Shown one piece after another: positions 24,694 through 32,192 of a stretch of DNA of 64,000 nt. The first letter of the stretch is position 1, and each line of letters opens with the position of its first letter. The position numbers and the translations under genes were made by a program. The stretch comes from SURF-21 sp964510515. GTDB taxonomy: Bacteria; Actinomycetota; Geothermincolia; Geothermincolales; RBG-13-55-18. The stretch covers positions 182,325 to 246,324 of the forward strand of contig CAZEAU010000001.1 of NCBI GenBank assembly GCA_964510515.1. Reading direction: 5' to 3'. Below the pieces are notes generated by a model. The model searched no databases. It was not told the origin of the DNA and saw nothing but the letters and a program-made list of their open reading frames with translations.

Positions 24694-25707
24694 TCAGACG
24701 TCTCTCCCCACCGCCCTCGCCACCTTGCGCAACCTGCCCATGAGGTCGCCGAAGGACTCGAATTCCAGGGACTGCGGCCCGTCGCAGAGGGCAGCGTTGG
24801 GATCGGGGTGTATCTCGATGAGCAGTCCGTCCGCGCCCGCGGCCACGGCGGCCAGGGACATGTCCGGTATGAGGTTGGCGATGCCCACGGAATGGCTGGG
24901 ATCGACGATGACGGGGAGATGGGTCAGGCGGCGCAGCGCGGCCACCGCGGAGAGGTCCAGGGTGTTGCGGGTGTAGGTCTCGAAGGTGCTGATGCCGCGC
25001 TCGCAGAGGATGATATTGCGGTTGCCCTCCTTGATGATGTACTCCGCGGCCAGGAGCAGGTCCTCGATCTTCGAGCTCGCCCCCCGCTTGAGCAGGACGG
25101 GGTGCCCGCTGCGCCCTATCTCGGTGAGGAGCACGAAGTTCTGCATGTTGCGCGCCCCCACCTGGATGATGTCCGCATAGGCGCAGATGAGCTCGACCAT
25201 GCGCGGGTCGGTGAGCTCGGTGACCACCGGGAGTCCCGTCTCCTCGCGGGCCTCCGCCAGGTATTTGAGGGCTTCTTCGCCCAGCCCCTGGAAGCTGTAG
25301 GGGGAGGTGCGCGGCTTGTAGGCGCCGCCCCTGAGGATGGAGGCGCCGGCGAGCTTGACCAGGCGCGCCGAGTTCAGTATCTGTTCCCTGCTCTCCACCG
25401 CGCATGGGCCGGCCATGACCACCACTTTCTCGCCGCCGATGACAACCCCGGCCACCTCGATGCGGGTGTTTTGGGGCTGGGTCTCCCGTGCGGCGAACTT
25501 ATAGGGCTTGAGGATGGGGATGATCTGCTCCACGCCGGGATAGCCGGCCATGGTCTCCACGACCTTCGTCTTATCGTCCCCGATGACGCCGATGACCGTT
25601 TTCTGCACCCCGAAGATGGGGTGGGTTCGCAGGCCGAACTCCTCGATCTTGCTCAATACGGCCGCGACCTGCTCCCGGTCGGCGTCCTGCGACATGACGA
25701 CGATCAT
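24694..25707 (-). CDS. aroF: 3-deoxy-7-phosphoheptulonate synthase (DAHP synthase, AroF/AroG II-beta type)
   Basis: 337 residues. The first step of the shikimate pathway: phosphoenolpyruvate plus erythrose-4-phosphate to DAHP. An N-terminal ACT/FL-like domain (about 1-65, beginning MIVVMSQDADREQVAAVL) precedes the barrel of the Bacillus/Thermotoga class. Signatures are GPCAVESREQ, LRGGAYKPRTSPYSFQG, VGARNMQNF, LLKRGAS, LCERGIST and VDPSHSVG. The N-terminal domain is used for tyrosine or phenylalanine feedback in relatives. It is encoded 15 bases downstream of the CBS-domain gene and presumably co-transcribed with it. Confidence 0.95.
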   Translation of the reverse strand: MIVVMSQDADREQVAAVLSKIEEFGLRTHPIFGVQKTVIGVIGDDKTKVVETMAGYPGVEQIIPILKPYKFAARETQPQNTRIEVAGVVIGGEKVVVMAGPCAVESREQILNSARLVKLAGASILRGGAYKPRTSPYSFQGLGEEALKYLAEAREETGLPVVTELTDPRMVELICAYADIIQVGARNMQNFVLLTEIGRSGHPVLLKRGASSKIEDLLLAAEYIIKEGNRNIILCERGISTFETYTRNTLDLSAVAALRRLTHLPVIVDPSHSVGIANLIPDMSLAAVAAGADGLLIEIHPDPNAALCDGPQSLEFESFGDLMGRLRKVARAVGRDV

Positions 25708-25722
25708 ATTCGTGTCCCTTCT

Positions 25723-26148
25723 CTAGCCCACGGTCTCGGCGGCGTCCGCGAGGGCGATGAGCGCCCTGATGAGGTCGGTCTCGGTGATGATGCCTATCAG
25801 CCTGCCCGCATCCACCACCGGGAGCCCGCCGATCTTGTGCTCGAGTATCAGCTCCGCGGCCTCCTTCAGAGAAGCGTCCGGGCCCACGGTGATGGGGTGC
25901 GGCGTCATTATGCCGCCCACGAGTATGCGGTCGAGCACGTATTCCACGTAGCGCCTTTCCTGCACCACCTCCGAGCTCATGTCGGCCTGCCGCACGTCCC
26001 GGTCGGTGACCATGCCCACCAGCTCGCCGTCCTCGACCACGGGAAAGCGGCGCAGGCCACTCTCCCTCATCAGGGCGCGGACGCGGCGCAGCGTGTCCTC
26101 CGGGCCCAGCACGACGGGATCGATGCTCATGTGATGGCGAACCAGCAT
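25723..26148 (-). CDS. tandem CBS-domain protein
   Basis: 141 residues with two CBS domains (about 1-65 and 72-135), a Bateman module that binds adenosine nucleotides. Repeated signatures are FPVVEDGELVGMVTDRDV and LPVVDAGRLIGIITETDL. GAGGAGGGAA precedes ATG 26148. No catalytic domain is attached. Being the first gene of a two-gene unit with DAHP synthase, it may sense energy charge for that enzyme, which is inference only. Confidence 0.9.
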   Translation of the reverse strand: MLVRHHMSIDPVVLGPEDTLRRVRALMRESGLRRFPVVEDGELVGMVTDRDVRQADMSSEVVQERRYVEYVLDRILVGGIMTPHPITVGPDASLKEAAELILEHKIGGLPVVDAGRLIGIITETDLIRALIALADAAETVG

Positions 26149-26184
26149 TTCCCTCCTCCTCGTCCCACGCACGCCTACGTGCCT

Positions 26185-26190
26185 ATTATA
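26185..26190 (-). promoter_or_regulatory. putative -10 element for the CBS-aroF unit
   Basis: Perfect TATAAT on the minus strand 37 bases before ATG 26148. The -35 is poor. Confidence 0.4.
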
Positions 26191-26256
26191 ACTCCTGTGC
26201 GCGCAGGCCATTCACCTCTTTTCTGCGCGGTCACGCCGGGCGGGGCGCGCACGCCG

Positions 26257-27105
26257 TCAATAGACCCACCCCGGGAAGGTGCACACCCGCGGCGGGTTAC
26301 GCAGGGGCCGGTACATCTCGACGTCCTTCCAGGGTTCTCCCAGTATGCCGTCGTGGATGGCCCAGCTCCTTCCCCTCACCGTCTTCTCCGCGCCCGGCAT
26401 GCGGAAAGGGGTGCTCCCGTCCAGCGCGGCGAGGAGCTCCCCCCCGGGCTGGAAGCCGCCGTGGATATCATCCATCTTTTTCTTGCCGCGGATGTAGCTG
26501 AAGCCATGTTTCTCGAAGATGATGGCGTCGTGGTAGGCGAGCGGTTCGGCGACCAGCATGTCATGTCCCATGGCGGCGAGGAAGTCCAGGGCCAGGGGCA
26601 CGAAGTCGCGCAGCAGGCGCAGGCCGCTGCGCACCTGCCCGGGCGCCAGGCCGGCCCGTATGGCCCTCGTCTCCTCGCTGCGGTTGCGCCGCGTGGTGCC
26701 GAACTTCGTCCTCCGCCCCGCGTCGTCGATGTCGGTGTTGAAGCGGGGGGAGCGAGGATCGTTGATGATGAGGAAGGTGATCTCCACCTTGAAGAAGGCG
26801 GTATCCGCGATCTCCAGGAAGAAGATGCAGTCCCGGTCATCCGCATGCTCTCTTACCTCGATGATGGTAAATCCGGCCTGGCGCGGCGCGACGATCTTGA
26901 CCACGCGCTCGCCCGCGCTGTTGCGGAGGCTGCTGCGGTCTATCTCGAAGGTCTCGAATATCTTGTCCGGGATGAGCAGGGAGTAAACGCTCCCCTTGAC
27001 CTCGGGATCGAGCTGGTTGAGGGCATGGATGCTGTGGTGGGGGGAATCCTTGTTCAGTCCCCGGAAGACGTCGCCGACCCCACGAGCACTAATGCTGCGC
27101 ATCAT
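26257..27105 (-). CDS. hypothetical protein, 282 aa
   Basis: No family recognised. Mixed alpha/beta sequence with no membrane helix. The region FFKVEITFLIINDPRSPRF and the histidine-containing IHGGFQPGGELLAALDG look structured. It ends VCTFPGWVY. Start MMRSIS at 27105 or 27102 behind GGAG. A perfect TATAAT lies upstream at 27150-27155. The protein-like composition and the promoter support a real gene. It is divergent from the AcuA-like gene. Function cannot be stated. Confidence 0.65.
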   Translation of the reverse strand: MMRSISARGVGDVFRGLNKDSPHHSIHALNQLDPEVKGSVYSLLIPDKIFETFEIDRSSLRNSAGERVVKIVAPRQAGFTIIEVREHADDRDCIFFLEIADTAFFKVEITFLIINDPRSPRFNTDIDDAGRRTKFGTTRRNRSEETRAIRAGLAPGQVRSGLRLLRDFVPLALDFLAAMGHDMLVAEPLAYHDAIIFEKHGFSYIRGKKKMDDIHGGFQPGGELLAALDGSTPFRMPGAEKTVRGRSWAIHDGILGEPWKDVEMYRPLRNPPRVCTFPGWVY

Positions 27106-27149
27106 ACTCCGTTTCAGTCCCGCAGGTCATATTGGTACCGGACGTGTAT

Positions 27150-27155
27150 ATTATA
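27150..27155 (-). promoter_or_regulatory. putative -10 element of the 282-aa hypothetical gene
   Basis: TATAAT on the minus strand, 45 bases before the ATG, in a locally AT-rich stretch. Confidence 0.4.
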
Positions 27156-27249
27156 GGTTAACTCCGGCGCATGCTCCAGGGCCGCGGGCGGCCACGCGCG
27201 CCGGCGACGGCGCTGTGGGCGCGGGACAGGCGAGAAACGGACGGGAGAT

Positions 27250-27993
27250 ATGGCGGGACCGGAAGATGACGGGAGTGCGGCTGGAGCGGGGGAGGACGCC
27301 CTCCACACTCCCAAGGGCAGGGTCTTGATCGCCGCCCGGGCGGGAGCCCAGGCCATCGAATCCATGCAACTGCACCAGGGCATGGGCGCCTTTGCGGCGC
27401 CGAACTACCCCGCCTCCCGGGAGAAGAAGGCGCTGCAGCGCATCGCCAGGAGCGCGGAGGGCAGGGTGATACTGGCCTATACGGAGCAGGGGGAGATAGT
27501 GGGCTTCGTGGCCATCGCTCCCCCCAGTGCGGCGGAGAGGTGGGGCCGGCTCTCGGGGCACGGGCTCATCGAGGCCATGGCCATCGAGGTGAGCCAGGAC
27601 TGGCGCGGGCTGGGCATCGCCGACAAGATGATGGAGGTCGGCCTGCGCGACCCCTTCTTCGACGACAAGATCGTCATCTGCACCGGATATACGTGGCACT
27701 GGGACCTGAGGGCCAACGGCCTGGACAAGGACCAGTACCGCCGCATGCTGCTGCAGTACCTGGAGAAGGCGGGGTTCATGTATTACGAGACGGATGAGCC
27801 CAACGTGAACCTCGACTCCGCCAACTTCTTCTCGGCCCGCATCGGTCCCGGGGTCGGCTCAGAGCTCTACGACTGCTTCGAACAACTGCTTTTTAAGGAC
27901 CGCTCCTGGGGGGAGTTCCGCGGCATGCCGCGCACCATGAGAGAGGTGTTGGGGGAAGGCACGGCGAGCTGGAGGAACGGCGGGCGGGGGTAG
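27250..27993 (+). CDS. acuA: AcuA-like GNAT protein acetyltransferase
   Basis: 247 residues. GNAT acetyl-CoA motif A is AIEVSQDWRGLGIADKMM. The block GYTWHWDLRANGLDKDQYR followed by ETDEPNVNLDSANFFSARIG matches the characteristic AcuA family pattern (IEVS, YxWHWDL, TDEP, AN, RIG). Bacillus AcuA acetylates the active-site lysine of acetyl-CoA synthetase and switches it off. Here the N-terminal 20 residues are disordered. An ADP-forming acyl-CoA synthetase subunit is encoded 2.2 kb away (30207-31676), not next to it. A target in this organism is therefore unproven. Confidence 0.78.
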   Translation: MAGPEDDGSAAGAGEDALHTPKGRVLIAARAGAQAIESMQLHQGMGAFAAPNYPASREKKALQRIARSAEGRVILAYTEQGEIVGFVAIAPPSAAERWGRLSGHGLIEAMAIEVSQDWRGLGIADKMMEVGLRDPFFDDKIVICTGYTWHWDLRANGLDKDQYRRMLLQYLEKAGFMYYETDEPNVNLDSANFFSARIGPGVGSELYDCFEQLLFKDRSWGEFRGMPRTMREVLGEGTASWRNGGRG

Positions 27994-28023
27994 GCGCGCG
28001 CGGCGCTTCGCGCGCGGGATGCA

Positions 28024-28032
28024 TGCTATACT
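28024..28032 (+). promoter_or_regulatory. extended -10 promoter element
   Basis: TGCTATACT, 43 bases before the radical SAM gene ATG. No recognisable -35. Confidence 0.5.
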
Positions 28033-28075
28033 GGCAGGGGCGCCCCGGGCGGCGCCTCCGGGTTGAAGGAGAACG

Positions 28076-28945
28076 ATGCGCTACAGGGGAATGGTCATCC
28101 GGCCCCCCAGCGAGGCCGGAAGTTACATCCTGCAGGTGACCTACGGCTGCTCGCATAATGCCTGCACCTTCTGTCCCACCTACAAGGGGACGCGTTTCCA
28201 GGTCCGTGAACTGGGGGAGATACTGGAGGACATCGGGGAGGCAGCGGTGGTGATGCCCCGCACGCGCCGCGTGTTCCTGGCCGATGGAAACGCCCTCTGC
28301 CTCCCCGGCGAGCGCCTGAAGGCGATACTGGCGGCGCTGCGCGGTGCCTTTCCGCGCCTGGAGAGGGTGGGGGCATACGCCAACGGCGGGGACATCAACG
28401 CCAAGAGCGAGGAAGAGCTGCGGGAGCTGGCACGCATGGGCTTGGGGATACTCTACCTCGGGCTGGAGAGCGGGGACGACCGGGTGCTGGAAAGGGTACG
28501 CAAGCGGGACAGCAGCGAGGAGATGGTGCGGGCGGCGATCAAGGCCAGGAAATGCGGCATGCAGGTCTCGGTGATCGTGCTCCTCGGCCTGGGGGGCAGG
28601 GAGGGGTCGCGCGAGCACGCGGTGAGGAGCGCGCAGGCGGTATCGCGGATGGACCCCGATTACCTCAGCGCCCTGACCCTGATGGTGGTCCCCGGCACGC
28701 CCCTGCACCGCGAGCAGGAGGAAGGGGGGTTCGTGCTCCCCGACCAGCGCGGGCTGCTGGCGGAGCTGAGGTTGTTTCTGCAGGGGTGTGAGCTCTCGCA
28801 GTGCGTGTTCAGGACCAATCACGCCTCCAACTACCTTCCCCTCAAGGGCGTGCTCTCCAGGGACAGGGAGGCCATGCTGCAGACCATAGACCGGGCCGTG
28901 CGCACGCCGCGGATGCTGAGGCCCGAGTTCATGCGGGGGTTGTGA
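28076..28945 (+). CDS. radical SAM protein
   Basis: 289 residues. The cluster motif is CSHNACTFC (Cx4Cx2C), the form seen in a widespread group of uncharacterised radical SAM proteins beside the usual Cx3Cx2C. YLGLESGDDRVLERVRK is the later SAM-binding strand and GREGSREHA a loop. It would bind a 4Fe-4S cluster and cleave S-adenosylmethionine. No extra Fe-S domain or B12 domain is present. Substrate unknown. Its own promoter at 28024-28032 suggests a monocistronic gene. Confidence 0.88.
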   Translation: MRYRGMVIRPPSEAGSYILQVTYGCSHNACTFCPTYKGTRFQVRELGEILEDIGEAAVVMPRTRRVFLADGNALCLPGERLKAILAALRGAFPRLERVGAYANGGDINAKSEEELRELARMGLGILYLGLESGDDRVLERVRKRDSSEEMVRAAIKARKCGMQVSVIVLLGLGGREGSREHAVRSAQAVSRMDPDYLSALTLMVVPGTPLHREQEEGGFVLPDQRGLLAELRLFLQGCELSQCVFRTNHASNYLPLKGVLSRDREAMLQTIDRAVRTPRMLRPEFMRGL

Positions 28946-29062
28946 TGCCGCCGCGGAGGATATTTTCCAGATGAAGAATTTTATGGCAGCGCGCGCTCAA
29001 GGTGCGGGGAGCCGATAACGATACATGCAATGAGGCATGCGCACGCAAGAGGAGCTCGCAAA

Positions 29063-29434
29063 ATGAAGACGATTGCCTACATCGAGGACGATCCGGACAT
29101 GATCGATCTGGTGTCCATCATCCTTCACAAACACGGGTATGAGGTGGCGGGGTTCACGGAGAGCCGCGAGATAATCCCCAGGCTGGAGTCGCTGAAGCCC
29201 GAGCTCATCCTCCTCGATCTCATGATGCCGCACGTGGACGGGATAGAGGTGTACCGGGAACTCAAGAGCCGCGAGGGCATGGGGGATATCCCGGTGATCA
29301 TCATCAGCGCCATGAAAAGGGCGGTGGAGGAGATCGAGCGGGAGGGCAAGATGCAGGTGGAGGCCTGCCTGATCAAGCCCTTCACCATCGGTGAGTTGTT
29401 GGACGTGGTCAAGCGCATCCTGGGCAGCGCCTGA
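29063..29434 (+). CDS. single-domain response regulator (CheY-like receiver)
   Basis: 123 residues comprising only a receiver domain. Acidic pocket in YIEDDPDM, phosphorylation Asp in LILLDLMMP, the switch Ser in IIISAMK, and the conserved Lys in CLIKPF. There is no output domain, so it acts through protein contact or as a phosphorelay shuttle. No histidine kinase is encoded nearby. ATG 29063 has GAGGAG 8 bases upstream. Confidence 0.92.
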   Translation: MKTIAYIEDDPDMIDLVSIILHKHGYEVAGFTESREIIPRLESLKPELILLDLMMPHVDGIEVYRELKSREGMGDIPVIIISAMKRAVEEIEREGKMQVEACLIKPFTIGELLDVVKRILGSA

Positions 29435-29616
29435 GCCCGCCCCCGCGCGCCGCCCTGCCCCTTTGCGACCGTTCGCGCCGCATGGGAGCGGTTCTACCCG
29501 GCGGTGGCGCAGAACTCGTCCAGGACCCCTTATCCGCCCCGGAGGCCTTGCGGTATCTCTTTGCCACTTATCTGGTGATCTATTTGCCCTCTTTACTTTC
29601 AACCTCAATCGCCATC

Positions 29617-29644
29617 CCCCCGGGTCTTTGATCTTTCCCGGGGG
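29617..29644 (+). other. 8-bp perfect hairpin
   Basis: CCCCCGGG pairs with CCCGGGGG across a 12-base loop. It lies 183 bases after the response regulator stop with no T-run behind it. It could be a terminator remnant or a structured RNA element. Confidence 0.4.
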
Positions 29645-29717
29645 AACGGTATTATCAGCGCTTTCCTCGAGCACCTTTTGATTTTGAGGCAAGGAATCCA
29701 TTCGGAGGACATTTCTT

Positions 29718-29813
29718 ATGAGTCGATGCGATGGGTTGACTAATGCCCGGCCAGGGAACAGAATGGGAAATGGCCCGCACCAGGTGCGGAATCATGCCAT
29801 CCGTCATAGCTGA
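29718..29813 (+). CDS. possible 31-aa leader peptide
   Basis: ATG 29718 follows GGAGG (29704-29708) by 9 bases, and the 31-residue frame ends 17 bases before the zinc-ribbon gene. The predicted promoter at 29736-29764 would start transcription inside it, which argues against it. Listed only as a possibility. Confidence 0.2.
   Translation: MSRCDGLTNARPGNRMGNGPHQVRNHAIRHS
29736..29764 (+). promoter_or_regulatory. putative promoter of the zinc-ribbon gene
   Basis: TTGACT (29736-29741), a 17-base spacer and CAGAAT (29759-29764), with the ATG 67 bases downstream. Confidence 0.4.
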
Positions 29814-29830
29814 ACGCGGAGGTGAACCCG

Positions 29831-30013
29831 ATGGCGGACGAGGTCTTGAGCACGGGAGAGACGGCTCCGGCCGGAAAGTACTACTGCGACAAATGTGGGT
29901 ATGAGTACGAACACAAGGACGAGAACGTACCGCTCCCGGACTGCCCGGACGAGGGCATCTACACCGTGTGGAACCCGACCAGGTTGAAGTCTCGCTTCGA
30001 GGAGAGCGCGTAA
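29831..30013 (+). CDS. 60-aa zinc-ribbon-like protein with an incomplete knuckle
   Basis: A 60-residue acidic protein with KYYCDKCGYEYEH (Cys19, Cys22) and LPDCPDEGIYTVW (Cys38). Rubrerythrin-type or zinc-ribbon proteins normally have CPxCG in the second knuckle; here the fourth cysteine position is Glu, so zinc or iron would need another ligand. GGAGG lies 8 bases before ATG 29831. A hairpin with a C/T-rich tail follows. Function not known. Confidence 0.7.
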   Translation: MADEVLSTGETAPAGKYYCDKCGYEYEHKDENVPLPDCPDEGIYTVWNPTRLKSRFEESA

Positions 30014-30040
30014 GCGGGGAACCGAAGGGTCAGGAAGCGC

Positions 30041-30070
30041 GGCGCCTCCATTCGGGGCGCCCTTTCCTTT
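30041..30070 (+). terminator. probable intrinsic terminator
   Basis: GGCGCC (30041-30046) pairs with GGCGCC (30056-30061) over a nine-base loop, followed by CTTTCCTTT. It sits 27 bases after the zinc-ribbon stop, between convergent genes. Confidence 0.5.
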
Positions 30071-30206
30071 GCCCCTGCCGGGCCCGCGGCGCGCTGCGCG
30101 GGTGAGGCGAGCGCCCCGTAACTTGTCTGGCCTGGAGTCGCAGCGAGCCTGTGGCGCGCTTCGCGGGGGGCTCGTGCAAGCATGCCCGCGCCGCGGGAAG
30201 GCGGGC

Positions 30207-31676
30207 TCAGAGCGCGTCTCTCTTCTGCAGGAAACGGCGGTATTGCAGCATCCTGGAGAGGATGACCGCCGCCTTCTCGGGAGCGGTGAAGATGACCGTT
30301 TCGCCCGCCTCGAGGTCGCGCAGGCTCTCCTCCCCGATGAATTGCATCTCCACGAAGACGATGGGCTTCCCGTGTTCCCTCATCAGCTCCTTGGCCCGCG
30401 CGAGAAGGCGAATGTTGCGTCCCTTGAGGTCGATAAAAAAGCTCTTCAGCGCGTCCTCGCTCATCTCCATGATCAGGTTCTGGGAGACGAGGAGGTTGAG
30501 CCCGATCATGGTCCCCGTCCCCAGCGAGCCGAGAACGATCATGGCATCTATGTTCGCGGACTTCGCCATGGCCTCGAGGATGGCCAGGTGGGTGTCCATG
30601 TAGAGGTTTCCGACGAGGTCGATGGGATTGGCATGGCTCCAGAAGGGGGGTAGCAGGCTGTCGCATACCGCGATGACGTCTTCGTCCAGGTCGGCCAGCT
30701 TGAGGCCGGCCATGGCCGTGGCATCGGTGGCCAGGACGCCCCAGCCTCCTCCCAGGGTGATGATGCCCAGGCGGTCTCCGCGGGGCAGGGGCAGCCTCTC
30801 GAAGGCCTTGGCCAGGTCCAGCATGTCCTGAGAGGTCTCGGCGCGTATGGCCCCGGCCTGGCGGAAGGCGGCATCGTAGATGTGGTCCGAGCCCGCCAGG
30901 GAGCCGGTATGTGACATGGCCGCCTTGCCGCCCTCCTCGGTGCGGCCGGACTTGAGCACGATCACCGGCTTGCGGGGGGTTATGCGGGAGACGATATCGA
31001 GGAAGCGGCGGCCGTTGTCGACCCCCTCGAGGTAAGCGAGTATGAGCCGGGTCTCCTCGTCCTCGCCGAAGTATTCGATGTAGTCCTCGGCGCGCAGGAG
31101 GGCCTCGTTGCCGCTGCCCACGAACTTGCCGAAGCCGATGCCCTGGTTCATGGTCCAGCCGAGCATGTTGGCGCCCACGTTGCCGCTTTGGGAGACGAAG
31201 GAGATGGCGCCCTGGTGCAGCTGCAGCGGCGCGCCGACGGCGAATATACTCTGGCCGGTGTTGACTATCCCCATGGTGTTCGGGCCCACGACGACGAGGC
31301 CGTGCCTCGTGGCCACCTCCACCAGTTCCCTCTCCAGCCTGGCGCCATCCTCGCCGGCCTCCGAGAAGTTTGACGAGACGACGATGACATGCCGCACCCC
31401 CTTGGCCGAGCACTGTTCGAGGATGCCGGGGACGGTGGCGGCGGGGGTGGTGATGAAAGCGAGGTCGGGGGCCACGGGCAGGGCGGCGAGGGAGGGATAG
31501 GCGGCAAGGCCGTGTATCCTCTCCTCGCGGGGGTTTACGGGATAGATGCTCTCCCGTGGATAGCCGCCCGCCATGAGGTTGATGAGGAGAAAGGATCCCC
31601 ACTTGGCGGGGACATTGGAGGCCCCTATCATGGCGATCGATTCGGGATAGAAGATCCTATCCAGGTCGCTGGCCAT
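30207..31676 (-). CDS. ADP-forming acyl-CoA synthetase alpha subunit-like protein
   Basis: 489 residues with a CoA-binding domain (IAMIGASNVPAKWG), succinyl-CoA-ligase-like domains and the phospho-histidine segment AMSHTGSLAGSD. These are the alpha-subunit domains of ADP-forming acetyl/acyl-CoA synthetases, which make ATP from acyl-CoA in fermentative archaea and some anaerobic bacteria. The ATP-grasp beta domain is absent from this protein, and no separate beta gene is adjacent; it must come from elsewhere in the genome or the protein has another role. AAGGAGG precedes the ATG. A promoter lies at 31706-31735. Confidence 0.85.
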   Translation of the reverse strand: MASDLDRIFYPESIAMIGASNVPAKWGSFLLINLMAGGYPRESIYPVNPREERIHGLAAYPSLAALPVAPDLAFITTPAATVPGILEQCSAKGVRHVIVVSSNFSEAGEDGARLERELVEVATRHGLVVVGPNTMGIVNTGQSIFAVGAPLQLHQGAISFVSQSGNVGANMLGWTMNQGIGFGKFVGSGNEALLRAEDYIEYFGEDEETRLILAYLEGVDNGRRFLDIVSRITPRKPVIVLKSGRTEEGGKAAMSHTGSLAGSDHIYDAAFRQAGAIRAETSQDMLDLAKAFERLPLPRGDRLGIITLGGGWGVLATDATAMAGLKLADLDEDVIAVCDSLLPPFWSHANPIDLVGNLYMDTHLAILEAMAKSANIDAMIVLGSLGTGTMIGLNLLVSQNLIMEMSEDALKSFFIDLKGRNIRLLARAKELMREHGKPIVFVEMQFIGEESLRDLEAGETVIFTAPEKAAVILSRMLQYRRFLQKRDAL

Positions 31677-31705
31677 AAAACCCTCCTTGTTTTCGACCGC
31701 CCACG

Positions 31706-31735
31706 ATTATATGTGAAAGGGAAAAAGGTGCACAA
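31706..31735 (-). promoter_or_regulatory. promoter of the acyl-CoA synthetase gene
   Basis: On the minus strand TTGTGC (31730-31735), 18-base spacer and TATAAT (31706-31711), 30 bases before the start codon. It is back-to-back with the promoter at 31781-31808. Confidence 0.5.
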
Positions 31736-31780
31736 GGGCGTCATGCGCGCATCGGGGGCGAGAGCGAAAAAAAGGGGGGG

Positions 31781-31808
31781 TTGACAACTATCGTTATAAC
31801 TTTATACT
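31781..31808 (+). promoter_or_regulatory. strong promoter with palindromic spacer
   Basis: Perfect TTGACA (31781-31786), a 16-base spacer and TATACT (31803-31808). The spacer holds an 8-bp perfect palindrome GTTATAAC (31793-31800), an obvious operator candidate. Confidence 0.7.
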
Positions 31809-31816
31809 GAAGTTGA

Positions 31817-31850
31817 TATTGTTAAAATATTATATAAATGTTTAACAATA
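31817..31850 (+). promoter_or_regulatory. 10-bp perfect inverted repeat abutting the ribosome site
   Basis: TATTGTTAAA (31817-31826) and TTTAACAATA (31841-31850) are exact reverse complements with a 14-base loop. The right arm ends one base before GGAAGGAGG. As DNA it could be an operator; as RNA it would be a 5' UTR hairpin just ahead of the ribosome site. The whole leader is strikingly AT-rich for this genome. Confidence 0.65.
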
Positions 31851-31867
31851 GGAAGGAGGTGATGGCT

Positions 31868-32041
31868 TTGAGGGGAAAGGGTGCCCTCAGGCTCGACGAC
31901 TTCTTCTGGTGCGACAAGCTCCACGTTCTGCGCGAGATACGCGACGGCGAGAGCATGGAGCTCAGGGGCTTCAAGGCCTACTGCGGCAAGCTGGGGAAGG
32001 ACATCGACGATTCCTTCTGCCATCACTGTTTCCTGCATTAA
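31868..32041 (+). CDS. 57-aa cysteine/histidine-rich small protein, unknown
   Basis: Cysteines lie at 15, 39, 51 and 54 and histidines at 19, 52, 53 and 57. The end reads DDSFCHHCFLH, so a metal or Fe-S site is plausible. The sequence is charged and soluble. GGAGG (31855-31859) is 8 bases before TTG 31868, the preferred start; ATG 31862 is only two bases away from that site, and ATG 31838 has none. It is a one-gene unit with a consensus promoter (31781-31808), two inverted repeats and a terminator at 32072-32106. Not recognised as a known family. Expression control looks unusually strict. Confidence 0.75.
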   Translation: MRGKGALRLDDFFWCDKLHVLREIRDGESMELRGFKAYCGKLGKDIDDSFCHHCFLH

Positions 32042-32071
32042 ACAGCCTCATCGCATCTCGTCCTTCAACCG

Positions 32072-32106
32072 GTCGGGGCGGCGTTCAGCCGCCCCGACAC
32101 CTTTGC
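32072..32106 (+). terminator. intrinsic-type terminator of the small-gene unit
   Basis: GTCGGGGCGGC (32072-32082) pairs perfectly with GCCGCCCCGAC (32088-32098) across a GTTCA loop, followed by ACCTTTGC. The T-run is weak. Confidence 0.65.
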
Positions 32107-32123
32107 GCGCCGGGCGCCGCCTG

Positions 32124-32151
32124 TTTGCGGGGATCGAGAATGTTGTAGAAT
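32124..32151 (+). promoter_or_regulatory. putative promoter of the KaiC-like gene
   Basis: TTTGCG (32124-32129), 16-base spacer, TAGAAT (32146-32151), 41 bases before the ATG. Confidence 0.4.
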
Positions 32152-32192
32152 GGTTACAGCCCTGTAAGGACACGAGGGGGGAGTAGGCGGGC

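Larger units (their letters stand above)
29435..29830. other. AT-richer intergenic region with hairpin, promoter and tiny frame
   Basis: 396 bases without a clear gene. The part from about 29560 is noticeably less GC-rich than its surroundings. It contains a hairpin (29617-29644), a promoter-like TTGACT-17-CAGAAT (29736-29764) and a 31-codon frame at 29718-29813. A frame on the minus strand from 29701 is open but overlaps the response regulator. Confidence 0.45.

Noticed and set aside
24808..27156. 782-codon plus-strand frame
   Set aside because: Antisense to DAHP synthase, the CBS gene and the 282-residue gene, with shadow-like composition.
29030..29062. Upstream ATG for the response regulator
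   Set aside because: It lacks a ribosome site and would add residues outside the receiver fold; ATG 29063 has GAGGAG.
28997..29701. Minus-strand frame in the 29.4-29.8 kb gap
   Set aside because: It overlaps the response regulator, lacks a ribosome site and resembles no protein family.
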